DNA from: DATLFA01 sp039934635
Lineage (GTDB): Bacteria > Actinomycetota > Acidimicrobiia > Acidimicrobiales > WLNW01
Length of the DNA stretch: 64,000 nucleotides
Reading direction: 5' to 3'
Assembly (NCBI GenBank): GCA_039934635.1
Contig: JBDTLT010000004.1
Span: forward strand, 1 to 64,000
Below, in pieces: positions 10,759 to 18,718 of the stretch (position 1 is the stretch's first letter; the number at the start of each line of letters is the position of its first letter). The notes under the pieces are model-generated. The model saw only the letters and a list, made by a program, of their open reading frames with translations, was not told the DNA's origin and ran no database searches. A program made the position numbers and the translations under genes.

Positions 10759-10858
10759 GCCGATTCCATCTCGACGCAGTAGTCGCCACGTCGTGCGGCC
10801 CGGTTGCATTTTGCCTCGACGAACAGCTCGGCGGTGGTGGGGGTGAGCAATGCGACCT

Positions 10859-11731
10859 TCATTGGGGCGACGGCAACTCGCCGTCAGACGTGGCGCCGCC
10901 GACCATCACGATGCCGTTGTGTGTGGCGCCGGTCGCGGCTGGAGCGGACGGGGAATCGGCCGCCCGAACCTCGCGGGCCATGAACGCGCCGAGCTCTTGG
11001 ATGGTGGTCATCAGCGGAGCGGGAAACACGACCGTGGTGTTCTTGTCCACGCCGATCTCGACGAGGCTTTGCAGCGTGCGCAGCTGCAGCGCGAGTGGGT
11101 GGGCCATCATCGTGTCCGACGCTTCACCCAACGCCGCGGCGGCCAGGGATTCACCCTCGGCGGCGATGATCTTGGCCCGCTTCTCGCGTTCGGCTTCGGC
11201 CTGACGGGCCATCGCCCGTTTCATGCTGTCGGGCAGTTGGATGTCCTTCAACTCGACCAGTGTGACAACGACACCCCACTCCTCGGTCGCGACATCGAGG
11301 ATTTCGCGGATGTCGAGGTTGATGCGGTCGGTCTCGGCCAGTGTCTCGTCCAAGGTGTGCTGACCGACGACTTTGCGCAGCGTCGTCTGCGCGATCTGGT
11401 CGATCGCCGCTACGACGTCCTCGATCGCGACCACCGACTTCGTCGCATCGACCACTCGGTAGTAGGCCACGGCGGACACGTCCACGCTGACGTTGTCCCG
11501 CGTGATGATTCCCTGCGACTGGATCGGCATGGTCACGATGCGTAGCGAGACACGGCGAAGTACGTCGATCAGCGGGACGATCAGTGCGAGTCCGGGTTTC
11601 TTCAGGCCGACGACCCGGCCGAGACGAAACAGGACTCCTTCCTCGTATTGCTGGACGACGCGAAACGACATCGACAACCCGAGCAACCCGAGCACTACGA
11701 CGGTGGCGAGAATGATGAGCAAGGCGGTCAT
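10859..11731 (-). CDS. Slipin/stomatin-like SPFH-domain membrane protein
   Basis: A 290-residue protein with one N-terminal membrane hairpin (residues ~2-22) followed by an SPFH/Band 7 domain ([39 protein letters not shown]). A helical region rich in Ala/Glu ([21 protein letters not shown]) follows and mediates oligomerisation in this family. Slipins organise membrane microdomains and are often paired with an NfeD protein, which is missing here. The ATG has AAGGAG nearby and lies 20 nt after copy C of the recurring motif, suggesting stress-linked expression. Confidence 0.9.
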   Translation of the reverse strand: MTALLIILATVVVLGLLGLSMSFRVVQQYEEGVLFRLGRVVGLKKPGLALIVPLIDVLRRVSLRIVTMPIQSQGIITRDNVSVDVSAVAYYRVVDATKSVVAIEDVVAAIDQIAQTTLRKVVGQHTLDETLAETDRINLDIREILDVATEEWGVVVTLVELKDIQLPDSMKRAMARQAEAEREKRAKIIAAEGESLAAAALGEASDTMMAHPLALQLRTLQSLVEIGVDKNTTVVFPAPLMTTIQELGAFMAREVRAADSPSAPAATGATHNGIVMVGGATSDGELPSPQ

Positions 11732-11751
11732 GGTGGGACTCCTTCTGGAGT

Positions 11752-11776
11752 GCGCCACCAAGGACCGGAGCAACGC
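11752..11776 (-). promoter_or_regulatory. Recurring hairpin motif, copy C (before slipin gene)
   Basis: On the minus strand: arm GCGTTGC, loop TCCGGTCCTTG, arm GTGGCGC; the arms pair fully if three G-U pairs are allowed. The slipin ATG is 20 nt downstream. Relative to other copies, the sequence 5' of the left arm is not conserved, which limits the core to these ~25 nt. Confidence 0.6.
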
Positions 11777-11919
11777 CAACGATCCATCGCTGAGTTGCGA
11801 CGGAGAGCAGATGCCCTCAAGAGGGTTCTCGACAGGCCGAAGCTGACTCTACTCCGACATCATTCCGATGGAGCAGCAGGACCTGCGGCACGCCGATGCA
11901 CAGTCGGCCGCGGAGCACA

Positions 11920-13188
11920 TCACGAGACCCGAACTCCGACCGACGTTGCCGCGACGGGCGCATGCACGAGTCGCTCGGCCCAACGCTCATCGACGACGTG
12001 GTCCAGTAAGACGTTGATCAGTTGACCGACCTGCGGCCACGATCGTGCCGCGGATACCGCTGCGGCACGCTGGGCCATTCGATGTCGCAACTCGTCGTCG
12101 GTGAGGGCGCGAGCCAATGCGTCGGCAAGGGCGTCGTCGTCGCCGAACGGAACGGTCAGCCCGCAGCCCTGCGCGGCGAGACCGGTCGCGTATCGGTACG
12201 GGGTCGAGACGAATGGAACTCCGGCGGCGATCGCGAACGACAGCGCACCGCTGACGATCTGCTCCGCATCCGAGTAGGGCGTCACGAAGACGTCGGTCGC
12301 GTGGAGCAACGCCGACAGTTCGTCGACGTCATGGAACCAATCTCGGAACCGTACGATGTCGTCGACCCCGAGCGAACGCGCGAGTGACTCCAGAGAGTCG
12401 CGATAGCGCTCGCCCCTGCGGCGAACGACGTCTGGATGAGTGCGGCCCGCGATCAGGTAGACCACGTCGCGGACCCGGCGACGTAGGGTCGGCATCGCTC
12501 TGATGACGTGCTCGATGCCTTTCGACGGCGACAGCAGACCGAACGTAGAGATCACCATCGTGTCGACCGGTAGGCCGAGTCGCGTTCGGAGGTCAACCTC
12601 GGGTCGTCCGTACAGCGCCAACGGTGCAGCGTGCGGGACGACGCAACATTTCGATTCGACGCCGGCGAACTGCGAGGCGACCAGGGCGACGGCCTCGTCG
12701 GAGAAGACGAACACCAGCGCGGCACCGGCCAGTGGTGCGACCAACGCGGTCATCTGCCAGCCCCGGAAGTGCTCGATCACTGTGTGCAACGTGACGACGT
12801 ACGGCACCGTCAGGTTGTCCGTCAGCGCCTGCAGGACCGCACTGCCCCGACCACCGAAGATGCCGAACTCATGCTGGATCAGGACCACGTCAACATCGTT
12901 CGACAACAACGTCGCCACCGAGCGCGCCGACTCCTCGCTGCTTTGCAACAACTCGTAGGTCACGCCCGCGATCCCCACCCCGGCAGCGTCGACCAACGCT
13001 GCGACCACGACCACATCCCCCGCGCCTTGCAACGACGCGGCCACATCGGCAGTGAAGGTCGCCAGACCACACGGGCGCGGTGGAAACGTCCCCACCAGCC
13101 CGACACGCAACGGACGCCGATCCCGACCGTCGGGCTCGATCGGGCAACGCCGCAGGTTCGAAACCGTCGAATCTGTCGCCTGCAACAT
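11920..13188 (-). CDS. Glycosyltransferase family 4 protein
   Basis: A 422-residue GT-B fold glycosyltransferase. The N-terminal domain opens with GLVGTFPPRPCGLATFT (acceptor side, glycine-rich). The C-terminal domain has the nucleotide-sugar site (FGLLSPSKGIEHVIRA, then a DVFVTPYSDAEQIVSGAL segment with the conserved Glu). The ATG at 13188 is used because GGAAGG lies just upstream; the longer in-frame extension crosses intergenic sequence. Donor and acceptor are unknown. Its position upstream of the slipin and the mannose-phosphate cluster on the same strand hints at a link with mannose-containing glycans, which is inference. Confidence 0.87.
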   Translation of the reverse strand: MLQATDSTVSNLRRCPIEPDGRDRRPLRVGLVGTFPPRPCGLATFTADVAASLQGAGDVVVVAALVDAAGVGIAGVTYELLQSSEESARSVATLLSNDVDVVLIQHEFGIFGGRGSAVLQALTDNLTVPYVVTLHTVIEHFRGWQMTALVAPLAGAALVFVFSDEAVALVASQFAGVESKCCVVPHAAPLALYGRPEVDLRTRLGLPVDTMVISTFGLLSPSKGIEHVIRAMPTLRRRVRDVVYLIAGRTHPDVVRRRGERYRDSLESLARSLGVDDIVRFRDWFHDVDELSALLHATDVFVTPYSDAEQIVSGALSFAIAAGVPFVSTPYRYATGLAAQGCGLTVPFGDDDALADALARALTDDELRHRMAQRAAAVSAARSWPQVGQLINVLLDHVVDERWAERLVHAPVAATSVGVRVS

Positions 13189-13822
13189 GGTCACCTTCCG
13201 ACGTTCCGAATGAGGAGCGTCGCCGAGGGCCAGAGCGACAAGAACTCCCCGAAGTTTACCTTGCTCCGGCGACCACGTCATCGCGACTCCGTCACCACGG
13301 CGGCCCTCGGGATCGGAGTCAAGCACTGTCCCACCCGCTCTGCCGGCCTTCGTTATCCTCGATCGGTCGTCGATCAAGGTCCTCGATGATCGACCGTCGC
13401 CCAACACGAGCATCGTGGGTGGTTCCCGCACCCCCGACGAAACACAGCGACGTGCGCAAACTGCAACGAGCGCGAACCAGACAACCCCGCGAGACGTCGG
13501 CCGCGCGTCTCAGGCCTGGCGAACTCGGCGCGCTGCCGCACGCGATCGGCGAGGGCCAGTGCTGCTTCCTCGTGGTAGGCGCGGACATCGAACGCGGCCG
13601 GCCCGATGATGCGCACGTCGAACTGAGCGTCCGAGACCGAACCGCACGCCATGACGAAGCCGGGCGGAAGAGCCGCGAGCGAGATGGTGAGTGCCGCCGT
13701 GCGGGTCGGCCACCGCCCTCGACTCGGCTGCCGGCTCGCTGTTTCACCGCGGATCGGTGATCGGGTACTTATCTCGGGGTGTCGACCGGAAGTGTGCAGG
13801 CGCGTGTCGGTAGTGTCGGTCC
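13189..13822. other. Intergenic region between divergent genes, with a possible gene fragment
   Basis: About 630 nt between the glycosyltransferase (minus) and the DUF389 gene (plus), so it must contain both promoters. On the minus strand, about 13480-13690, a frame reading PPGFVMACGSVSDAQF and later YHEEAALALADRVRQR has protein-like codon use. It has no ribosome binding site, no clear end and no family I recognise. It may be the remnant of an old gene; I do not call it as a CDS. Confidence 0.4.
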
Positions 13823-15439
13823 GTGGTGACGGCTGTGCGGGACAGTTCGGGGTTGGCCCAGCGGCGTATAAGGCGCGTGTCGAGCGAGGAACGCGAGCAG
13901 GTTCTCGAGAGTTTGGCGGTACGTCGAAGCGATCGGTGGTTGTTGCGTTTTGTGGTGATGCTCGGCCTTTCGGTTGTCATCGCGGTGATGGGACTTTTCT
14001 CGAACTCGGCTGCTGTGGTGATTGGGGCGATGCTGATCGCGCCGATGATGACGCCGGTGCTCGGGATGGCGGCGTGTTTGGCGATGGGTTGGGTGCGTCT
14101 CGGGTCACGCTCGGCGGTCACCGTCGTCGGCGCGAGTGTCGGCGCGATCGCGTTGGCGTGGCTGTTGGCTTTATTGGTTCCTGATGCCGGGCTTACCGCC
14201 GAGGAGTTGTCGCGTACTGCTCCAGCGTTGACCGATTTGTTGGTGGCGCTGGCGGCGGGCGCGGCGGGCGCGTACGCCACCCTGCGGGCGGACGTGTCGA
14301 GTTCGCTTCCCGGCGTCGCGGTCGCCGTCGCATTGGTGCCGCCGTTGGCGACTGTCGGCGTTACTCTTCAGCTCGGCCGCACAGATTTGGCGCGGGGCGC
14401 GTTGCTGTTGTACGTGGCGAACCTGTTGGCGATCATTTTCGCGGGCCTGGTCGTTTTCGTAGTCACGGGCTTTGTGCCCGCGCAGCGTCTCGCACAGCTG
14501 CGGGGTCGTGTCGGTGTGATCGCTGTTGTGGTGGGGGCGGCGCTCGTGCTCATCGCGTTACCGCTGTTGGGCGCGACGAGCTCTGCGGTTGCGCGGGCTA
14601 GAGAAATCCAAAAAGTGAACGCCGCGACCGCGACGTGGCTCGGGGGCCGAGGGCTCGACGTTACTGGGGTCAGCGTCACCGACGCCCGCGTTCGAATCGA
14701 TGTCGCGGGACCGGTCGAGCCTCCGCCGACCGACAGTCTGGCCTCGATACTCGATCAGTCGCTCGGCCGGAGCACCGTCGTGGAAGTACGTTGGACGCAA
14801 CGTAGCGCCGTGCCAAACGCCGCGGCCCCGCCATCCAACGCGACGACAACCCCCGCCGAGGCCCAGCGCGCCGCCGTAGAGGCGGCGATCACCACTTGGC
14901 TCGACTCCACCGGATCCGCTGCAGACTTCCAAGTTTCGAACGTCACGATCAACGGCAGTCAAGTCACGCTCGACCTCCTCGGGCCGTCGACACCACCATC
15001 GACGAAAACGCTTACCGCGGCCATCACCGACATCGTCGGCGCCAAGACCAAAGTGACCGTTCGTTGGAGCCAGCAAGTCGTCGTTGGCAACACTGGACCG
15101 ACCGCCCTCGACGAAACCGCGCGTGTGCGTCGAGTGGCCGACGCGTGGGCCGCCACGCAACCGTTCACGCAAGTGACCTCGATCAACGTCACGACCGCAA
15201 CCGTCACCATCGACATCAGCGCACCACAGCCCCCAGCGACCAACAACCTCGTCGCACAAGTTCAAAGTGAACTCGCGCGCACCGTTGCCGTCACCGTTCT
15301 TTACACCGAACGACGTGTCCTTTCGAGCGTCCCGACGACGACATTCCCGTCGACCACGACCTCGATCACTCCCACAACGTCGACGCCCACCGCCACCGTC
15401 ACCACTGCCGTCGCGTCGACAACAATCACCACCCGGTAA
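13823..15439 (+). CDS. DUF389 membrane protein with three tandem extracytoplasmic repeats
   Basis: A 538-residue protein. Residues ~40-250 form the DUF389 membrane core, with conserved MLIAPMMTPVLG and VALVPPLATVG segments in hydrophobic helices. After it come three copies of a ~62-residue unit (about 265-327, 352-417 and 434-497), each with a pattern of helix, T-V-I/L-D strand, P-rich turn and a final V-R-W or V-L-Y strand. They are joined by Ala/Pro/Thr linkers, and the protein ends in a Thr/Ser/Pro-rich tail. The repeats resemble the BON-like or TonB-C-like small alpha/beta folds used outside the membrane, which is inference. Function is unknown. The start is GTG at 13823; GTG at 13826 is equally possible. 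Confidence 0.88.
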   Translation: MVTAVRDSSGLAQRRIRRVSSEEREQVLESLAVRRSDRWLLRFVVMLGLSVVIAVMGLFSNSAAVVIGAMLIAPMMTPVLGMAACLAMGWVRLGSRSAVTVVGASVGAIALAWLLALLVPDAGLTAEELSRTAPALTDLLVALAAGAAGAYATLRADVSSSLPGVAVAVALVPPLATVGVTLQLGRTDLARGALLLYVANLLAIIFAGLVVFVVTGFVPAQRLAQLRGRVGVIAVVVGAALVLIALPLLGATSSAVARAREIQKVNAATATWLGGRGLDVTGVSVTDARVRIDVAGPVEPPPTDSLASILDQSLGRSTVVEVRWTQRSAVPNAAAPPSNATTTPAEAQRAAVEAAITTWLDSTGSAADFQVSNVTINGSQVTLDLLGPSTPPSTKTLTAAITDIVGAKTKVTVRWSQQVVVGNTGPTALDETARVRRVADAWAATQPFTQVTSINVTTATVTIDISAPQPPATNNLVAQVQSELARTVAVTVLYTERRVLSSVPTTTFPSTTTSITPTTSTPTATVTTAVASTTITTR

Positions 15440-15624
15440 AAGTCGGCAGGTATCCCGTAGGACGCGTGCGCGACCGACGGGTCCAGGAGCCGGCGCAAAC
15501 ACAGCCTTTCACGTGAGCCTTCCACGTCTGCGCAGGGACTCGCCTTCCTCGGACGACCGCCGACAGGCAACTCGCGAGTCGACTGAGATCGACGTCGGGA
15601 CCGTACAGCGATCGCCGGTTTGGC

Positions 15625-16557
15625 TTAGATCTCCTTATCGTCAATGTTTTCGGTTGTCGACGGAGCGTCGGGCGCGACGCGACGTATGGTGACGTCTTGG
15701 GTCGACGAGGCGATCGTGATGCCCTGCTCGCTGAGTCGTTCGAGGATTCGCCGGGTGAGTTCGTCCTTGAGCGACCGTGCCGCGCGTACCGGTACGACGA
15801 AGCGTGCCGCGAGCTCGAGGTAGTTGTCGGTGGCCCGGACGAACACGCGCGGTTCAACCTCGGTGCGCGCTACCGGATAGCGTCGGATCATCTGGGCGAT
15901 CGCGGCTTCGGCTTCTTTGGACGTGGAGATGCGTACGGCTTCTTCGGTGATGATCCGCTCGGCGGTTTGCCAGTCGTCGCTGTAGGAGATGGGGATCGTG
16001 ATTTCCTCCCAGATGAATTCGAAAGTGGCGCTGTAGTTGTAGACCGGCTCGACGAAGCTGGCCTTGTTCGAGATCGCCACGATCCGCCCCGTGTACTGCC
16101 GCCCCCGGACCCACGTGTCATCGCCGACGCCAGAACCAATCTCCATGACCTTCGTGCGCAGCGGCGTGATGTCGATGACGTCGCCGCGCACGCCGCCGAC
16201 CTGTACGCGATCGCCGACTTTGAAAATGGATCCGGAGAGGATGTTGAACCAACCCGCCAGCGCACCGATGACCTCCTGCAGCGCGAACGCCAATCCTGCA
16301 GTAGTCAGACCGACAACAAGACCAAGTTGTCCCGCGAAGGGCCGCCACAGGATCGCTAACGCGATCAGGGCCACCACCCAGGCCACATAGTGGGCGATCT
16401 TGCGGGTGTAGTACTTGCGGTAGCGGTCATCGGCGCGACGCGCGAGAAGCCGCCCGGCAGCCGTCCCGACGACGACGGCGCCGCTGGCGATGACCGCAGT
16501 GGTCACTAGTTTTCCGCCGACAGTGTCATTGTCGGTGATCAGGTCCCAGACCGACAT
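15625..16557 (-). CDS. MscS-family mechanosensitive ion channel
   Basis: A 310-residue membrane protein with helices at about 15-37, 55-72 and 78-108. A Gly/Ala-rich pore helix precedes the MscS beta-domain start (GSIFKVGDRVQVGGVRGDV, residues ~128-147), and a cytoplasmic alpha/beta vestibule follows. It should open under membrane tension to release solutes during osmotic downshift. The pore segment (GLTTAGLAFALQEVIGALAG) matches the TM3 pattern. The start ATG has GAGGAG a few nt upstream. It is flanked by other stress genes but has its own transcription unit. Confidence 0.92.
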   Translation of the reverse strand: MSVWDLITDNDTVGGKLVTTAVIASGAVVVGTAAGRLLARRADDRYRKYYTRKIAHYVAWVVALIALAILWRPFAGQLGLVVGLTTAGLAFALQEVIGALAGWFNILSGSIFKVGDRVQVGGVRGDVIDITPLRTKVMEIGSGVGDDTWVRGRQYTGRIVAISNKASFVEPVYNYSATFEFIWEEITIPISYSDDWQTAERIITEEAVRISTSKEAEAAIAQMIRRYPVARTEVEPRVFVRATDNYLELAARFVVPVRAARSLKDELTRRILERLSEQGITIASSTQDVTIRRVAPDAPSTTENIDDKEI

Positions 16558-16828
16558 TTCGACTCCTCAAATACCCTGGCGCATTCGACTCGGGACACGA
16601 ACTGATGGGCGTCCGCTCGGCCGACGCGTCGACGCAGTATGAATCTCACCTGCGCCTCAGCTTCGCGGGTGCGCGCAACCGGTGGGCTTTCGCGTCGCCG
16701 CGAGTGAGAACGAAATCGGCGTGGCCAGGTCGTCCCCGGGATCGATCAGGTTCTGCAAGAGCCAATCGCAAGCACACCAACAACCTGCGCGGTCGATGCT
16801 GACGGTCCAGTGCGCGAGGCCGGTGTAG

Positions 16829-17260
16829 TCAACGCTTCTTCCGGTCGGGTGCGGTGACGAGCAAGACCGGACATCGTGCGTGGTTCGCGACCTTGTGGGC
16901 GGTACCGCCGAGGAGATGGGGTACCGCACTGTGGCTCTTCGCGCCGATGACGAGCAGGTCGGCAGCTCGCGTCTCGGCGAGCTTGCAGAGTTGTGCGCCG
17001 GGCTCGCCGCGCAACAGGCGAGTCGTGACGCGCAGGCCTACGGCGCGGAGCGGATCTGTCCAATCGCCCTCGAGGTGCGCGCGTCGCCTCGCGAGAGCTG
17101 GACCGCTGTCGATCTGGACGCTGGCGAGCTCCCATATCTCACTGCGGGGCACGACGAGTGCGGCAATGATCTGCGCGTCGAGCGCGGGGCCATGCTCCGC
17201 GACCCAGCGCAACGCATTGTGCGAACCAGGGGAACCGTCGAGACCGATGAGGATCTTCAT
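16829..17260 (-). CDS. Universal stress protein (UspA family)
   Basis: A 143-residue single Usp domain. The N-terminal strand (KILIGLDGSPGSHNALRW) and the C-terminal nucleotide loop (VIGAKSHSAVPHLLGGTA) match the ATP-binding Usp subtype, whose loop is G-x2-G-x9-G-S/T; here the loop is slightly altered. In actinobacteria such proteins accumulate under hypoxia and dormancy. Its ATG shares one nucleotide with the TGA of a 45-codon leader ORF (TGATG), and that unit is preceded by copy D of the recurring motif. Confidence 0.9.
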   Translation of the reverse strand: MKILIGLDGSPGSHNALRWVAEHGPALDAQIIAALVVPRSEIWELASVQIDSGPALARRRAHLEGDWTDPLRAVGLRVTTRLLRGEPGAQLCKLAETRAADLLVIGAKSHSAVPHLLGGTAHKVANHARCPVLLVTAPDRKKR

Positions 17261-17397
17261 CACGGAGCGATTAGTTCGCGGCAACACGCCGTTGCGGGCC
17301 ACAAGATTTGCGCGCGATGCGAGTAGATAGCGACCCTATGTTCGTAGGGCGCGAAACCACGAGCGATGAGCGCCGGCGAAGACTCGAGACTAGACAC
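17260..17397 (-). CDS. 45-residue leader ORF translationally coupled to the universal stress gene
   Basis: The frame begins at GTG 17397 (VSSLESSPALIARG) and ends ACCRELIAP, with the stop overlapping the downstream ATG (TGATG). GGAGG lies 4 nt before the GTG. It contains adjacent Cys residues near the end and no recognisable domain. Its placement after copy D of the motif repeats the layout seen at copA, where a 41-residue frame lies between motif and main gene. The two leader peptides share no clear sequence similarity, so coupling rather than peptide function may be selected. Confidence 0.45.
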   Translation of the reverse strand: MSSLESSPALIARGFAPYEHRVAIYSHRAQILWPATACCRELIAP

Positions 17398-17427
17398 GAC
17401 ACCTCCAGACAGAGTGAACGAGTTGAC

Positions 17428-17452
17428 GCGCTACCGGGGTCCTGGGCGTGGC
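17428..17452 (-). promoter_or_regulatory. Recurring motif, copy D (before Usp leader ORF; left arm degenerate)
   Basis: On the minus strand the right half, loop end GGACCCCG and arm GTAGCGC, is identical to copies A and B, and the flank CGGGAGC also matches copy B. The left arm is GCCACGC and does not pair with the right arm. This is the weakest of the five copies. The GTG of the leader ORF is 30 nt downstream, in line with the other copies. Confidence 0.5.
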
Positions 17453-17541
17453 TCCCGAGCCAGCAAGAAACTGACCTGACACGTTCGGGCTTGTGCCGTG
17501 TCCCGCACAGCATACCCCGCGGCCAAGCTGCGAAACCCGCG

Positions 17542-18021
17542 TCAGATTGCGGTATGCGGCTCGTTGATGATCAGTACCGGGAGATCGGCGTCGTGAATCA
17601 GATCGTGTTCGACGGAGCCTCTTACCAAACGAGTGAACCAGCTTCGTTCGTGTGATCCGATGACGATGACGTCGGCGTGATGCTCGTGGCCGGCGAGAAG
17701 GATCGCAGTTGCCGGATCACCTACGGTGCCGACTGCTGTCGCGTCAGGTATCGACGCGGCGTTGGCGACGTCGGTCGCCTGCTGCTCGGCGAGATCGACG
17801 CCGGAGGGAGTGACTGTGTTCTGGGTGCCTGGCCAGTTCGTTGGGTACATGAGACCAGGCGACTCAATCAGGTATGGGTATCCCCACGTCATCCCTACGA
17901 AGGCGTGTTCTCCGACGTGCATCACAAGGTAGCTGGCGTCGTCGCCGAACAGTCGGTGTGCGCCTTTCGCGACGTCAACTGCTGTGTCTGAATCGTCGAC
18001 GGCAACAAGGACAGTGGTCAT
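17542..18021 (-). CDS. Universal stress protein (UspA family), second copy
   Basis: A 159-residue Usp domain beginning TTVLVAVDDSDTAVDVAK, with a C-terminal DVIVIGSHERSWFTRLVRGSVE segment that retains the phosphate-loop shape. A ~35-residue insert (HAFVGMTWGYPYLIE and a Pro/Asn-rich stretch) widens the region after strand 2. The start ATG at 18021 is chosen because the family begins there; an in-frame ATG at 18078 would add 19 non-conserved residues. It lies directly upstream of the leader-Usp unit but 145 nt away with the motif between, so it likely has its own transcript. Confidence 0.88.
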   Translation of the reverse strand: MTTVLVAVDDSDTAVDVAKGAHRLFGDDASYLVMHVGEHAFVGMTWGYPYLIESPGLMYPTNWPGTQNTVTPSGVDLAEQQATDVANAASIPDATAVGTVGDPATAILLAGHEHHADVIVIGSHERSWFTRLVRGSVEHDLIHDADLPVLIINEPHTAI

Positions 18022-18213
18022 GCCGACCACATTCCCGCTCGGCAAGCATTCCAAACCGAATCGGCTGACAGTTCTCATTTGGCCGGCGCGGAGGAGAAAG
18101 GCTTATTGCTCAGGAAGCGGACCAGCCGGCTTTCCGATCGTTCGGGTATAGGGTCAACGCTGCCCCGTCGCTAGCCGTGTTGGTGTCCGCTTCGCCTCTG
18201 GCGGGGTTCGGGA

Positions 18214-18238
18214 ACGTTACTCCGGCCCTTGGTAACGC
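18214..18238 (+). promoter_or_regulatory. Recurring hairpin motif, copy E (before hibernation-factor gene)
   Basis: On the plus strand: arm ACGTTAC, loop TCCGGCCCTTG, arm GTAACGC; six of seven pairs form as perfect Watson-Crick pairs. The flank TTCGGG matches the CGGGA seen before copies B and D. The next gene starts 136 nt downstream, longer than for copies A-D (20-37 nt), so the transcript would have a long leader or a short unannotated frame. Confidence 0.55.
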
Positions 18239-18373
18239 AGCTGCACGACGGTCACGAGACGCCGAACTGCGAAGTTCGGTGGCACGCGGTTGGACGCTAC
18301 CCGGGCGCCGATTGTGCGCCGCCGAGTCATCGTTGATCTGAGAATCAGACCCAAATCGAAAAGGAAGTCTCCA

Positions 18374-18718
18374 ATGACCACACCTACGGTCGCTGACACG
18401 CTTCAGCTCGCCCATGGCATCGAACGCGCCGAGTTCGACCGGGTGGTAGCGATTCTTTCACGGCTCGACGATCGACTCCGCTCGTTCCCCGCCGGCACGG
18501 TGAAACTGCAATTGAGCGTTAAAGAACGCGACACGGAGAGCCAGCGAACGACTCTCGAAGGGTGGTTCGCCGGTCATCCACGCCTCGTCGCCACGTCGAG
18601 TCGCACTGATATCGACGCCGCGCTCGCCGAGGTCCGCGATGACATGGTGCGGCAGATCTCCGACGCGAAGAACCGCAACGAACCGAGAAACAACCGCGCG
18701 TTGCGGGAGACCCAGTGA
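18374..18718 (+). CDS. Short HPF/RaiA-like ribosome-associated protein
   Basis: A 114-residue protein with the layout of the N-terminal domain of hibernation-promoting factors: an early helix (RAEFDRVVAILSRLDDRLRS), strands with KLQLSVKERD, and a long basic C-terminal helix. Long-form factors have an extra dimerisation domain, which is missing. It probably binds the 30S subunit in stress and reduces translation. The ATG has AAAAGGAAG upstream. It overlaps the eRF1-like gene by 4 nt (GTGA), and the pair is preceded by motif copy E. Similarity is moderate, so the family call is not certain. Confidence 0.65.
   Translation: MTTPTVADTLQLAHGIERAEFDRVVAILSRLDDRLRSFPAGTVKLQLSVKERDTESQRTTLEGWFAGHPRLVATSSRTDIDAALAEVRDDMVRQISDAKNRNEPRNNRALRETQ

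Noticed and set aside
10759..10809. Longer ManA start at ATG 10809.
   Set aside because: The 17 extra residues are basic and unlike the family start; ATG 10758 gives the usual N terminus, though the longer form is not excluded.
13374..13652. Possible small gene on the minus strand (frame with YHEEAALALADRVRQR).
   Set aside because: Protein-like composition but no ribosome binding site, no recognisable family and overlapping frames of equal length; noted only in the intergenic entry.
8560..18238. The recurring motif considered as a known riboswitch (glycine, fluoride, c-di-AMP, cobalamin) or as CRISPR repeats.
   Set aside because: None of the consensus cores I know for these classes is present, and copies are far apart and always before genes, not in an array.
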